From Stomoxys calcitrans (lineage: Eukaryota; Arthropoda; Insecta; Diptera; Muscidae): DNA of 64,000 nt. Where the stretch lies: contig NC_081553.1 of assembly GCF_963082655.1 (NCBI RefSeq), positions 18,380,643-18,444,642 on the forward strand, written 5' to 3'. A program made the position numbers and the translations under genes. This document shows, piece after piece, positions 11,384-23,021 of this stretch. The notes beneath the pieces were generated by a model. It searched no databases, was not told where the DNA came from, and worked only from the letters and a program-made list of their open reading frames with translations. Within the stretch, counting starts at the first letter, position 1, and the number at the start of each line of letters is the position of its first letter.

Positions 11384-12030
11384 TTTCTTCTATAGAAAAT
11401 TTTAAAAAAAATTTTCTTCTATAGAAAATTTTAAAAAATTGTCTTCTATAGAAAATTTTAAAAAATTTTCTTCTATAGAAAATTTTAAAAAATTTTCTTC
11501 TATAGAAAATTTTAAAAAATTTTCTTCTATAGAAAATTTTAAAAAATTTTCTTCTATAGAAAATTTTAAAAAATTTTCTTCTATAGAAAATTTTAAAAAA
11601 TTTTCTTCTATAGAAAATTTTAAAAAATTTTCTTCTATAGAAAATTTTAAAAAACTTTCTTCTATAGAAAATTTTAAAAAATTTTCTTCTATAGAAAATT
11701 TTAAAAAAATTTTCTTCTATAGAAAATTTTAAAAAAAATTTTCTTCTATAGAAAATTTTAAAAAATTTTCTTCTACAGAAAATTTTAAAAAATTTTCTTC
11801 TATAGAAAATTTGAAAAAATTTTCTTCTATAGAAAATTTTAAAAAATTTTCTTTTATAGAAAATTTTAAAAAATTTTCTTCTATAGAAAATTTTAAAAAA
11901 TTTTCTTCTATAGAAAATTTTAAAAAATTTTCTTCTATAGAAAATTTTAAAAAATTTTCTTCTATAGAAAATTTTAAAAAATTTTCTTCTATAGAAAATT
12001 TTGTCTTCTACAAAAAATTTTAAAAATTTT
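11384..12030. repeat. 27-bp hairpin minisatellite
   Basis: About 23 head-to-tail units of 27 bp. Each unit is an inverted repeat AAAATTTTCT-TCTAT-AGAAAATTTT plus AA, so either strand can fold at every unit. Variants are single substitutions (for example near 11656, 11776 and 11853) and A-run length changes near 11705 and 11733. Because 27 is a multiple of 3, long open frames of repeating SSIENFKKF arise; they are not genes. Confidence 0.92.
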
Positions 12031-13489
12031 TCTTCCGTATTTTATTTATTTTAAAATGTTGTCCAATTTCAATTTATTTTCTTCGATTTTTCGCTTTGAG
12101 CCACTTTTCTTTTACCCAGCGACTACCTTTAATCCAATTCTATACTCCTGCAAATAGGGGAATCACATTGCGGGGGTGTTTGACTATGGCATAGTGTTCA
12201 TAAATGTTCATTTATAGTTTTTTAATGTCCTTTGATGTCATTTCATCTCTGGCTCTTCATCACTAGGCACATGACTGAAGGTAACTGGGCTCATTTTTAA
12301 TTTCGTTTCAAACGCTGGTTGGTTTCCCCTCCAACAAATTGCCAGCCTCGCTGCCCTGCCCATATGCAGTGATAGTGAAAGATATGAAAGCACTCACTTT
12401 TCAGCTATACAGGCAATATCAGTATTGATAAATTGATGCACTTTCATACAGTTGGGCTACTTGGCTGCACACATATCCACACCCACAGAGCTCACTCACA
12501 TTACGCCAGGATAAGCAATAAATGACAATTAAGTATTTTTGATGTGTTTGGTGGTGGTGATGATGGCCCCCGTTTTCAAAACAGTGAGTGAGTGGCCGTC
12601 CAGCCAGCCGACAAAGATAGGAAAGGCATTTTATTATGGCGCTAATGGCGCTATGCCATTGACGCTCTATGTAGGCAATGCAATTGGTTTTTTGCTTTGT
12701 TAATACACCCGCTAACGTTTGTTCTGTTTCAATTTTAAAATTGTACGAAATTTGTCATTTGCCCCTGTGTTAGCGGATGGCTGTTGGCTGCTGGTGTGTT
12801 AGGCTATGTTAGGCCGCATTCTGTTGTTGGCTCTTTCATTTCATTTCATTACGTTTCGTCTAAAAGTAATTAATCGAACCAAAGGGAGTGGTTTTAAAAT
12901 GAGGTGGCAAAAGCATTTCATCAACAATTCTCTCCCATTAGCCATTGACCCGAGCCGAGTTGTGCTTTGTTGGCCTGCTGTGGTGCTTATGGTATTTCCT
13001 TTGGCAATTTCATCACTAGGTAGGACACTGCCATGTGTTTTAATTTTTTGTTATTTGTTATAGAGGGGATGGGGGAGTTGGTATGGGAGTCTGTTATTGT
13101 GCCATTATGTTGGAAATTCCGCTTATTTACACCATTTCAAATTGCTATCATTTTTCATTGATGCCGCCGGAGTTGAGTCGCCCGGAGTCTTCTCGAATTA
13201 AAAGCGAATTTAGTTGATTGTACACTTGATAACTTTTACAAAATAAAAGAAAGGAGATTAGAAAGTCCTATACAAAAAAACAAAAAACACAACAACAATC
13301 TAAGTGAGGAAAAATGTCAGGCAAAAACGACCTTGAAACCCCGGTACTTAAGGGTAAAGTTTTTTTTTTTTAAATTTGTCGAAATCATGTCAATGAAATG
13401 TCTTTGATATTTTCATAAATAAAATGAGAAAAAAAAATTAGAGAAAAATTTGAAAAAAAAATTTCAAAAATTTTAAGAATTTTAAATTT
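12031..13489. other. Unique-looking non-coding block
   Basis: Mixed-composition fly intergenic-type sequence with ATTT(C/T)ATT runs, T-rich tracts and A-rich text at 13275-13490. The short frame at 12806-13063 has no recognisable domain and begins with a non-ATG codon. No repeat of the window recurs here. Confidence 0.5.
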
Positions 13490-14732
13490 TATTTGTGTTT
13501 GTTTGTCGGTTTTTTTCCGTATAGATTAAAAAACGGCTGAACCGATTACCTTGAAATTTTCACAGATTGTGTAGCTTGGTCTGGAAGGAGACATAGCCTA
13601 CATAATTTTTTGATATCTGTAGGGGGGGGGGGGGGGATCCTCCCCCTTACCAGAAAAGTACTAGCCAAAAATAAAAGTGGACCCATCGGGACGATATGGG
13701 ACTCAAATGAAAGGTATATAAGAGTAGAATACGAATTTCATAATAAGAGTTGGGTCCAAGTACCCCCCTGGTACCTTAAAACCCCTTAAAATAGGTTTAT
13801 TTGACGATCGTGACAATATGGGACTCAAATGAAAGGTATTCGGGAGTAGATTACGAATATGGTCAGAAAGTAGGAATAGGCTTTAAAATTTTTTGATATC
13901 GGAAGGGGGTGGATCCTCCACCGTTACCCCAAAAACACCACCCAAAATCTAAAGTAGACCGATAAGGACAATATGTGTATCAAATGAAAAGTATGCGGGA
14001 GTAGATTACGAATTCATGTCGAAGTATATGGGGTCACCCCAGCCCCATTAAAACACCCAAAATGGACACATTAGCAAATCACGGATGTATGGGACTCGGG
14101 TTGTTTGTTCCGTACCGATTTTCTCGAAATTTTCCCATATTGTGTAGGTTGGTCTGGAAGGAAACATAGGTTATATAATTTTTTTGTGTCGGAAGGGTGA
14201 CGGACCCTCCCCCTTATGCCAAAACCACAAACCAAAATCTAAAGTGGACCGATCGGGACAATATAGGTATTAAATGAAAGGTATTGGAGAGTAGAACACG
14301 AATATTGTATTAAAATTTGAGTCTAAGTAACCATCGGGCCGCCTCAACCCCAAAACTCCTCCAAAGAGACATATTGGAGGCACATTTCAATATGGGGCTT
14401 GGGAGTAGATTTCAAATCTGGCATATAAAATCAAATCGAAGTATGGGGCGACACGCCAACCCTCAAAAACGCCATTAGATCCATTATGACTATGTGATAC
14501 TTGGCTGAACCGATTTTCTTAAAATTTTCATAGATTGTGTACGTTTGTCTGGAAGGAATCATAAGATTTATAATTTTTAGATGTCGGGTGGAGGCTGACC
14601 CTCCCCCTAACCCCAAAAACCCCACCCATATCCGAAAGTGGTCCGATGGGCCCAATAGGGGTATCAAATGAGAGGTATTGGAGACCAGAAAATGTATATG
14701 GTATTAGAATTTGAGTCCAAGTAGACATCGGA
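13490..14732 (+). repeat. R-family dispersed repeat
   Basis: Starts with GTGTTTGTTTGTCGGTTT and CCGTATAGA, the same start as the copy at 2253. Three modules follow, with GTTACCCCAAAAACACCACC, CAAATGAAAGGTAT and GAGTAGATTACGAAT words. It includes a pure 15-G tract at 13622-13636, where sister copies have mixed G/C. It ends abruptly near 14732 against a minus-strand Helentron-like element. Confidence 0.65.
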
Positions 14733-15848
14733 CAAAAAATGCGCCTCTTATAGGGCCAAAACCTTTAATCGAATGATCGGTCTATATGGCTGCTACATCC
14801 AAATCTGGACCGATCTGAGCCAAATTCAAGAAGAAGGATGTAGAAGGGCCTTACAAAACTCACTGTCCCAAAGTGTGGCAAAATCGAACAATAAATTCGC
14901 ATTTTATGGGCCCAAAATCTTAAACCGAGAGATCGGTGTATAATGCAGCTATATGCAAATCTCAATCGATCTGAGCCAAATTGAAGAAGGATGTCGAAGG
15001 GCCTAACAAAACTCATTGTCCCAAAGTGTGGCAAAATCGGACAATAAATTCGCATTTTATGGGCCCAAAATCTTAAACCGAGAGATCGGTCTATAATGCA
15101 GCTCTATGCAAATCTGAATCGATCTGAGCCAAATTAAAGAAGGATGTCGAAGTGCCTGATACAACTCACTGCTGCAAATTTTGGCAAAATTGAACAATAA
15201 ATGAGTCTTTTATGGGGCCAAGACTTTAAATCAAGGGATCGGTCTATATGGCAGCTATATCCAAAACTGGACCGATCTGGGCTAAATTGAAGATGGATAT
15301 CAAAGGGCCTGATACAACTCACTGCCCTAAATTTTGGCAAAATCAGACAATAAATGCGTCTTTTATGGGGCCAAAACCTTTAATCGAGTGATCGGTCTAT
15401 ATGGCAGCTATATGCAAATCTGAACCAATCTGATCCAAATTGAAGAAGGAAGTCGCAGGGCCTAACGGAACTCACTGTTCCAAATTTCAGTAAAATCGAA
15501 TAATAAATGTGTCTTTTATGGGCCTAAGACCTTAAATCGGCGGATCGGTCTATATAGGGGCTATATCAAGATATAGTCCGATAAAGCCCATCTTCGAAAC
15601 TAACCTGCTTATGGACAAAAAAGAATCTGTGCAAAGTTTCAGCTCAACATCCCTATTTTTAAAGACTGTGGCGTGATTTCAACAGACAGACGGACGGACA
15701 GATGGACGGACATGGCTAGACCGTCTTAGATTTTTACGACGATCAAGAATATATGTACTTTATAGGGTCGGAAATGGATATTTCGATGTGTTGCAAACCG
15801 GATGACAAAATGATTATACCCCCATTCTTCGGTGTTGGGTATAAAAAA
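14733..15848 (-). mobile_element. Helentron/DINE-1-like element, subtype A, 3' truncated
   Basis: Minus-strand copy. The TTTATACCCAACACC-like start lies at 15833-15848 and the CCGTCTGTCTGT microsatellite at about 15684-15700. Then come five monomers with plus-strand word ATCGGTCTATA(T/A)(G/A)GCAGCTATA or close variants (near 14779, 14933, 15088, 15238, 15391). The hairpin-bearing 3' end is missing. Monomer spacing is about 150-155 bp. Confidence 0.65.
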
Positions 15849-16789
15849 ATCTTATGAAATTTTTTCGTAAAATTTGTCCTATTTTAAAAACTCCATATTT
15901 TACAAACTAACCCTTCGAACTAATAACACCTTTTACCCAGTAGCGATGTAGGGTATCACCAAGAAAACACCAACTATAAAAAATGTCAGATTATATCACA
16001 CAGACAATTGTCTGGCTGCGTTTTTGGAGTAGTCATAGAGCCCTTTTTGAATAAAAGGGGTTGATTATTGTAAGGGCTTAACTCCTTTGTCATTGGTCTT
16101 AAGTATACCATCCCTCCATCCATTCACATACTACTTAAACCTTTGCCAGAGTGTTTCTGTGTGTGTCCTCTCTGCTTTCGAGAAGATCTAAACAGCTTTA
16201 TCGGCTTTTTTTTTATTACCTAATCCCTTTTGACACAGTCACTGTCTCTTTGTTAACTGGAAGTCGGCTTTTTTCGTTGCTGTTGTTATTGTATTTTTGG
16301 AAATCTATCTAAACATTATTAAATTGTTATATCCGGTACTACCAGTCGCAGCTGCGGGTTTGTGGGACGTTGGGTGTTAAACCTTTTTGATGTTGTTACA
16401 TGTTTTGGCTGCTGGGGTAGGAGAGAGGTTGGGGGCGCTCTCCAACATCAAACAAAGACAGCAGACAAATTTGAATGTGGAAAAAGGAAAGAGGTCAAAG
16501 TATTATTACAAGCAAGGTGTTGTTATTTTTTTTTTCGAACAACTTGTATAACAATATTAGGCAGAGATTCTCCAAGGATTTACATTTTATTTGTAACTCA
16601 TACAAAGTTCAATTTCTAAGAAATATCAAGAGGATTAGTTAACATGTTTTCCATATCGAATTTAGTTTATTGAGAATATAAAAAGACTGAAAAAGATTTA
16701 AGAAAATTCAGTTTAAAGGGGATCTGGAAAAAAAAGAATAAATTTGAAAAACTGATATTTCACAAAAAAAAAAAATATATATATATAGA
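15849..16789. other. Unique-looking non-coding block
   Basis: AT-rich sequence with no repeat family and no supported gene. A short frame at 16362-16619 begins GTG-like and shows no domain. Confidence 0.45.
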
Positions 16790-16869
16790 GCCTTGAAGTA
16801 TGCAACATTTTCTGAACTACATAAATTATGTACTTTTTACAAATATTTTGATTGCGAATTTAGTTCGTT

Positions 16870-16995
16870 CCTTCGAAAATTAATATGCTTTCAACAGACG
16901 GACATATTCTTTATAGGGTCTGAGACCTACATTTCGAGGTGTTACAAATGAAATGATTAAGTTTGAAACGCCCGTCCTATGGTGGGGTATATAAC
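16870..16995 (-). mobile_element. Helentron/DINE-1-like element, left-end fragment
   Basis: GCTTTCAACAGACGGAC, TTCTTTATAGGGTCTGAGACC, a TTTCGAGGTGTTACAAAT stretch and CCTATGGTGGGGTATATA match the left end of the family on the minus strand. No monomers remain. Confidence 0.6.
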
Positions 16996-17959
16996 AACGA
17001 AAAAGAATATATTTAAAAGATTTAATTAAATTAAATTATTTTATATAGTGCCTAAATGTATGCAGCTTTTTCTGAAATATAAAAAAACAATAATTTATCC
17101 AACATTAAAAATGTATGTCTGTTAATTGCAAATGTTAAATACTATCGAGCGTGTCCAGATTTAATTAATTTATTTTATTTATCGCCTAAAAGTATGCCAC
17201 ATTATTTTGAAATAAGTAAAAATTTATTTATTTGTGCTACGTTTAAAATATTTATTCATTAATTGTTAATTTAAAATAAATCCGAAGAGTTGTAAAATTT
17301 TATTCAACAATTATTTAAAATATCGCCCTAAAGCAGAGCACATTTTGTGAAATATGTCAAACAACTAAAGTACAAAACATTTAATATTTTAATCTGCTTT
17401 TTGTGTATTTTATTAAAAAATGTACACATTTTTCATACATCGCCTAGAAGTATGCTACATTTTCGGAAATATCTGGCAAAAGTGCGGTTTAAGGGGAAAA
17501 TGCAATAAAATTCAATATTTTGCGCAGCTCCCTAAATTGACCCTAGGAACACGAATATCAAGTCTGTTTTTGGGGCTCGGGCCTGGGGTCCTAAAACGGG
17601 CTTTCCCCCACATCAAGTGAAATGACGCCCATATAGACAATCAAGTAAACAAATTAAAGGAAGTGTTTTGCAGAACGCGAATATGGCATTTGAATTTTTT
17701 GTTATTATTAAAACATTTTCTAAAATATATATGTACAAAATTTAGCGGAATAAAATTGTTTGTTGTTGTTGTTAATTTAGCTCAAAACCACAAATTTTTA
17801 TGTATTGCCCTAAAGTATGCTATATTTTCTGATATGTTTAAAAACAAATAAATTATGCAACATTTAAAATATCTATCCAACGAATGTTCTTTTGCAATAG
17901 CTCTGAAGAAGAAAAATTATTTATTTTAATAAAATTTATTATAATAATATATTTATGGG

Positions 17960-18140
17960 GTACGATGCTGGCGAAATTTATGGGGTACGATGCCATGTAA
18001 AAAGTTATCCCCAAAAAGATGTTACACGCCGTTTGGTCACGGCTATAAAAGCAGGTCCCTTGTCATTGAGCTTAAAACTTGAATCGGACAGCAATTATTG
18101 GTATGTGAGAAGTTTGCCTCTGTTCCTTGATGAGAACAAC
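17960..18140 (+). mobile_element. tRNA-derived SINE, 3' part
   Basis: Contains GGGGTACGATGCCATGTAAA, CACGCCGTTTGGTCACGGCTA, TAAAAGCAGGTCCCTTGTC, CTTGAATCGGACAGCA and GTGAGAAGTTTGCCTCTGTT in order. The tRNA head is absent. A frame of 147 codons (17955-18398) reads through it but has SINE composition and no domain. Confidence 0.7.
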
Positions 18141-18177
18141 CAAATTATGCTACATTTGATGTGTCCATCCGCTGATA

Positions 18178-18385
18178 CTGTATATAAAATAACTTCAAGT
18201 GTCCTTAGAACTATTTTTGATGATGCCTTAAAGCATGCAACAATTTTTATCACATGTAAAACTATTAAGATGGGCAGTACTGCATATAAAATAATTTCAA
18301 GTGTCCTTAGAACTATTATTGATGACGCCTTAAGGCATGCATCAATTTTGATCACATATAAAACCACTAAGATAGACAGTTTTCC
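18178..18385 (+). repeat. 102-bp tandem duplication
   Basis: ATAAAATAA, TTCAAGTGTCCTTAGAACTA and GCCTTAA(A/G)GCATGCA recur at an offset of about 102 bp (18183 and 18285). The unit's GCCTTAAAGCATGCAACA links it to the degenerate array upstream, so this may be the least eroded part of that array. Confidence 0.75.
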
Positions 18386-20104
18386 TAAAAATTTGTGATC
18401 ACTGTTAAATCAAAAATGGGGATATTTAAACATTACCATATCCCCATAGCTATACAGAAGGTTAGATGTTTTACTCCTACAACTAGCCATTATTTTATTT
18501 ATTTATTTTTTTTTTTTTTTAGTTTGCAACCCATATTTATAAACATTTATACATCTCTTTGCATCTTAAAATAACATAAAAACATGTAATTTTCCTTAAT
18601 CCCTCGAAGATTACCATAAAATTTCTCTTTATTTATTTTAAAGCTATAAAAATGATTTTACTTCCAATGGACATTTTATGGTCCAATGAATTTATCTCAT
18701 ACTTGTACTAACTGGCTGATCTCATTGTTATTAATGACTAATACCAGCAGTTTTTATATACTTTTAATGGGCCACTTAAGACAATCTTTGAAATATTTTA
18801 AAATTTTCGTCAATCGTCTATCGACGCCCCCTACTTGAAGCAGAAGACATCATTTGAACCTAAATAAGGCACCCAATTGATAAAGAATCATTTCATTTCA
18901 TTTCAATTCATTTAATCAAAATCGAATATTAATGATGTGTGCTCAATCATAGACAATAATCATTAACACAATTACTGATAGATCTCGATATGTAAATAAG
19001 ATTCTCCTCGCCTTGCCTTCTCCCCTCCTCTAGGGGTTTGTTTGATCAATTGTTAAAGTTTTGTTTTTATTTTGTATTTGAGTGTAAATCTTTAAATCAA
19101 AATGTATAGCAAACAAAAGGGTGGGGGCAAAATATTCTCTAGATTTGCTGTGGGCTATTTTATGGTTAATTCAGTGATGGGGATTTCCCAAAAAAAAAAC
19201 AAAATCAGAAAAGAACTTAAACGGCAGCATATGCGGGCCTAATGCCTATGCTCCATTAATGTGTGTATTTTAAGTTTTATTTGGAGATGGTCTAATTTCT
19301 GAGAACTCGTATGTAACACATGAAGATGATGCTGAGAATGAGAATGGCGTTACTCTTGCCCATGCTGATGGTGCAGTTTATGATGCTGATCAATGTCTGT
19401 TGGCCTTAACATGTGAACAATTAAACGTTGATGGAAGCAAACAAACAAACAAATAAACCAAAAGATTTATGACTTCATCCTAAGCAATAAATTACAACAA
19501 GTCTCGACAAGCAAGCATCACCATGCAGCAGCCCGGCTCCTCCATGCAGTCAGCTCCAGTACTGCAACAGTATCTAGCATTAACAAGCAATGAAAAATCA
19601 ATAAAAAACGCATCGCTCCTTTTTTATGCTTGCTCATTTAAATACTTTTAATTGGAGTTGGGATATGAAACAACTCTTTCATCATCATTATCGCGATGCC
19701 ATAAAAATGCAATGATATCTATCCCCCCTATGCATTGCCCCATGATATTCCCAGTCCCCAATCTCTTGCCAGCCACAGCACTTATGATGATACGGCAGCA
19801 GCCGCAGCAACAGCAGCAGCCGAAGTAAATGCCTGGGCGGAAACCTTGGGTTGGCATGAAACACAAAACTTTCATGTACATGGATGTGGGAAAAATGCCT
19901 TAAATGAGACATTTTAAACAGGAATTACAAATTCTGAAATGTTAAAGGTAGGAGTTTTTCAGATATAAAAATGTAAAATTTGTAAGTCTTTTACTAAAAC
20001 AAGTCAAAAACGCCTTTATCCATTAACGCCTGACTCTCAATTCGCTTGTCCGGTTTTTAAGAAATTTTTTGTATTCAATATTTGGAGCATTTATGTTAAG
20101 GTAG
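18386..20104. other. Unique-looking non-coding block
   Basis: AT-rich fly intergenic-type DNA with T runs near 18500, ATTTCATTTCA repeats near 18890, an A run at 19191 and a GCAGCAGC triplet stretch at 19795-19822. No gene or dispersed repeat recognised. Confidence 0.5.
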
Positions 20105-20312
20105 TGAAGATCACCGTGGTGCAGAGATTAGAACATTGGAAAAATTTATCCTCTCCTATTGGTGGCTAAATTTGTAAGGTATAAATCTATGTAAACTTCT
20201 CCCCAAAGTGGTGTGGTCCTGCGGCACGTCGTTGAGTGTAGGCTATAAAAAGGAGATCCCTTAACGCATAGCTTAAACTTTAATCGAACAGCACTGATAG
20301 ATATTTGAGTTA
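20105..20312 (+). mobile_element. tRNA-derived SINE, degenerate copy
   Basis: Head CACCGTGGTGCAGAGATTAGAAC (A-box region) is followed directly by body words TAAACTTCTCCCCAAAG, CTGCGGCACG, GGCTATAAAAAGGAGATCCC and TTTAATCGAACAGCACTGATA. The B box region is deleted, so the copy would not be transcribed from its own promoter. Confidence 0.65.
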
Positions 20313-20465
20313 TAGATCCACTACTGTGCATTTGTTTGTTAGTATACCGATCGACTCAGAATCACTTTCTGATTCGATTTAGCCATGTCCTTCTGTCTGT
20401 CTGTCTGTCCGACTTTCCATATTAATTTGTGTACAGACTACAGGTCGCAATATTTTAATGTTGCC
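20313..20465 (+). mobile_element. Helentron/DINE-1-like element, subtype C left fragment
   Basis: Has ACTGTGCATTTGTTTGTTAG, CGATCGACTCAGAATCA, CTGATTCGATTTAGCCATG and a (GTCT)n tract at 20391-20410. It matches 490-600 of the first subtype C copy; no monomers follow. Confidence 0.6.
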
Positions 20466-20740
20466 TATCTTAAGGAGTTCATTAATTGTATCAAGTCAAG
20501 TTATGCTATACGTACTTTGACTCGTTTTGATTATGTCATTGTGAAAATATCTCAACCGTTCACACTGCCTGACATGTTTTGAAAATTGCATTTTTTCACA
20601 CACCAACATAAATGTTATTTTTCTTGCGTTTTTCTGTAAAATTTTTTTAATTTTTTATAATTTTTTTTTTTTTGAAAAATTTTCGATTTTTATTTTTGTG
20701 ACATTATTCATGTTCTTCTCAATACAAATTTAGCCTGGGA

Positions 20741-21026
20741 TACACTTCTCACATGTCAATGGGTTGTGTCCGATTCAAGTTTTAAAATCAATGATAAGGG
20801 GCCTCCTTTTTAAAGTGGAGTTCGAACGGCGTACCGCAGTGCGACACCTCTTTGGGAAGAAGTTTTCACATGGCTTCTATACATGGCATAGTACCTCTCA
20901 AATGTCGCCAGCATTAGCAGTGAAAAAACCACCGATGAAAATTTTTTCTGATGTTCTCGCCAGGGTTCGAATCCAGACGTTCAGCTTTATAGGCGGATAT
21001 CCTAACATCTGCGACACGCCTCCCCT
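20741..21026 (-). mobile_element. tRNA-derived SINE, near full length
   Basis: Minus-strand copy with tail CTTCTCACATGTCAATGG, body (GGGCCTCCTTTTTAAAG, GTACCGCAGTGCGACACC) and a B-box-like GGGTTCGAATCC complement near 20962. The A-box region is mutated (ATCCTAACATCTGCGACACG). It contains a 17-bp insertion (GCTTCTATACATGGCAT region, 20874-20890) compared with other copies. Confidence 0.75.
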
Positions 21027-21065
21027 CACTATTACATTAAATAAATAAAGCATACTTTTAGGCCT

Positions 21066-21228
21066 ACAAAGTTTTTACATGGCTTCTATGCATGTCATAG
21101 TACCTCACAAATGACGCCAGCATTGGGATGGGAAAACCACCGCTGACAACTGTTTTCCAAGGGTTCGAACCTCTACTTTACGCTTCCTCTCACTATTATA
21201 TGAAATAAACAAAGCATACTTTTAGGCC
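21066..21228 (-). mobile_element. Tandem partial duplicate of the neighbouring SINE
   Basis: Repeats CATGGCTTCTATGCATGTCA and the flanking non-SINE text CACTATTA...AAGCATACTTTTAGGCC that also follows the first copy. SINE and flank were therefore duplicated together. The duplicate has lost about 40 bp in the head. Confidence 0.7.
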
Positions 21229-22655
21229 TTAATGATTTCTCCACAATTCTTGTGATTCCAAATAATTTTGTAGATATTCGAATTACTTTTTTTATATTTT
21301 TGTTAATTTGAAAATCTTATTTTGATTGACCGTTCCTTCCTAATAAATCTTCGTCTGTTTTAGTCAGCCAACATAGCCATTCAGCCAGCCAACACTACTT
21401 TATACCACTCACTTTTGGGAATGGAATGCTGTGGCAAGTGTCGACTGTTAAGTGTTGAGTGCTAACATGAAACGGTGTTGTTAAAGATATTGTTAAAAAT
21501 ATTCTTCACTTTTTTTGCGGGAGAAATATGATAACTTTGTTGTGATGCCTTTAACATTTTCTTTCCCAAAGAACACTGCTAAGGTGGTGTAAAAACAAAA
21601 GAAAGAAGTAAAAACAAGCAGGACTATAAGCCTACTCTTATTCAACAAATTGTTCCTTTGGTTCTAAACGATGACTACAACTACAACCTTTGGGCGAAGA
21701 CGATAATAATGATGGTGCTGATGAGCATAGGTAGCCAGGCCGGGAGTAGGAAGAACATTGTTAGCATTGCAGTGTTAAATAATGTCAAGTCAAGTCAAGT
21801 GCCCAAGAACGCAAAGAAGTCATCCCAATGCCAGTTTTGTACTTTCATGCTTTACTTCATGCCCAACGCTAGTTGCCAACATCTTGCCTACAATTACTCC
21901 AAGGCTTTTGTCAAAAAGGTCTGGCCAGTAAAAGAAAGGCTGAGCAAAAGAAAGAAAAAAACTTTGTCCTCTGCATTGCAGTGCATTCTTGAGAAAAGAT
22001 GTGATGACTTACCAGCGCAGACGAAAGGCCAAGCTATTGAATGGCATAAAGAAAATATCGCGGTGTTGCTTTAATTTTTGTCTGAAATGGTGCAAATAAG
22101 GCATTGAACGCATAGACGAACTACGACGAACTTATTATTCCTTCATTTGTTATGATTTGTCCGCACTTGTTCATTTTTTCCTTAGTCGCTTTTCTTCCAA
22201 CGTTTTCTTTATGTTCCTTTTTTTCCTGCCATGAATTTTTTGGTCGTCTTAGTTGAATGAGTATTTGCAGTGATTGGATTCATTTGTTATAATTTTTACT
22301 CTGGGGAGATGGGGAGCAAAAGTTTTTTTCTTGTCTTTGAGATGAAGTGAAATTTTAAGTAGATTGACCATACCAAAAAGTGTCGGATGACTGCAGATGA
22401 TAATCTTGAATTTTAATATTTGGCGCCTTTTGCCAGACTGTAAAAGTCATTTGCATTAACAAGTTACAATAAGGATTACATACTTTAAGGAAAAAAGAAA
22501 AAAAAAAATAATAATGTAGAATATTTTATGGTGTATGAACATTTTTAAAGGCAGGAGTTGCATATTTTTTGCAGGAGTTGCATATTTTTAGGCATACTTT
22601 AAGGCGTATTGGAATTTTCGAATATTTTAATGATTGCTTAGCAATCCCAAGGGAA
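21229..22655. other. Unique-looking block with one unassigned open frame
   Basis: The frame ending at the TAA at 22072-22074 is open from 21658 (non-ATG) and has its first ATG at 21709, giving about 121 residues: a Lys-rich middle, several Cys, no signal peptide and no domain I recognise. No splice or promoter context supports it. The rest is A/T-rich with AGC-type text near 21370. Confidence 0.35.
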
Positions 22656-22955
22656 GGTCTCCATAGCGCTGAGGTTAGCATGCCGATGACGCAGAATGCC
22701 AGGGTTCGAATTCTGGCGAGACTATCGGAGTGGTGGTGGGATTCCCTCTTATGCTGGCAACATTTGTGAGGTACTATGCCATGTAAAAACTTTTCTTCAA
22801 AGAGGTGTCTCGCACTGCGGCACGCCGTTTGGACTCGACTATAAAAAAGGATGCCCATTATCGTTGAGCTTCAACATGAATCAGACAGCACTCATTGATA
22901 TAAGAGAAGTTTGCCCCGGTTCCTGAGTGGAATGTTCATAAGAAAAATTTGCAAT
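22656..22955 (+). mobile_element. tRNA-derived SINE, full length, diverged
   Basis: Head GGTCTCCATAGCGCTGAGGTTAGCA region with A box, B box AGGGTTCGAATTCTGGC, body AACATTTGTGAGGTACTATG, GCACTGCGGCACGCCG, CTATAAAAAAGGATGCCC and tail AGAGAAGTTTGCCCCGGTTC. All parts are in order on the plus strand. Confidence 0.8.
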
Positions 22956-23021
22956 TTGCTAGACCTCCTAAGAAGCATCCTTCACTTAAGCATGTCATTT
23001 GTCTTAACTTTTAATTGTCAC

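Larger units (their letters stand above)
16790..18140. repeat. Degenerate ~130-bp AT-rich tandem array
   Basis: The phrase CCTAAAGTATGC(A/T)ACATTTTCTGAAATAT recurs in mutated form at about 16797, 17056, 17191, 17332, 17449 and 17814, at spacings near 117-141 bp or multiples. Further fragments continue to 18370. An old Helentron-like piece (16870-16995) and a SINE tail (17960-18140) interrupt it. The short frames inside are broken and look accidental. Confidence 0.6.

Noticed and set aside
11439..12023. Frames of repeating SSIENFKKF
   Set aside because: By-product of the 27-bp minisatellite, whose unit length is a multiple of three.
17955..18398. 147-codon frame
   Set aside because: It reads through a SINE tail and a 102-bp tandem duplication.
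21658..22074. 138-codon open frame, Lys-rich with several Cys
   Set aside because: Opens at a non-ATG codon (first ATG 21709), no recognised domain and no promoter or splice context; kept only as a note in the block description.
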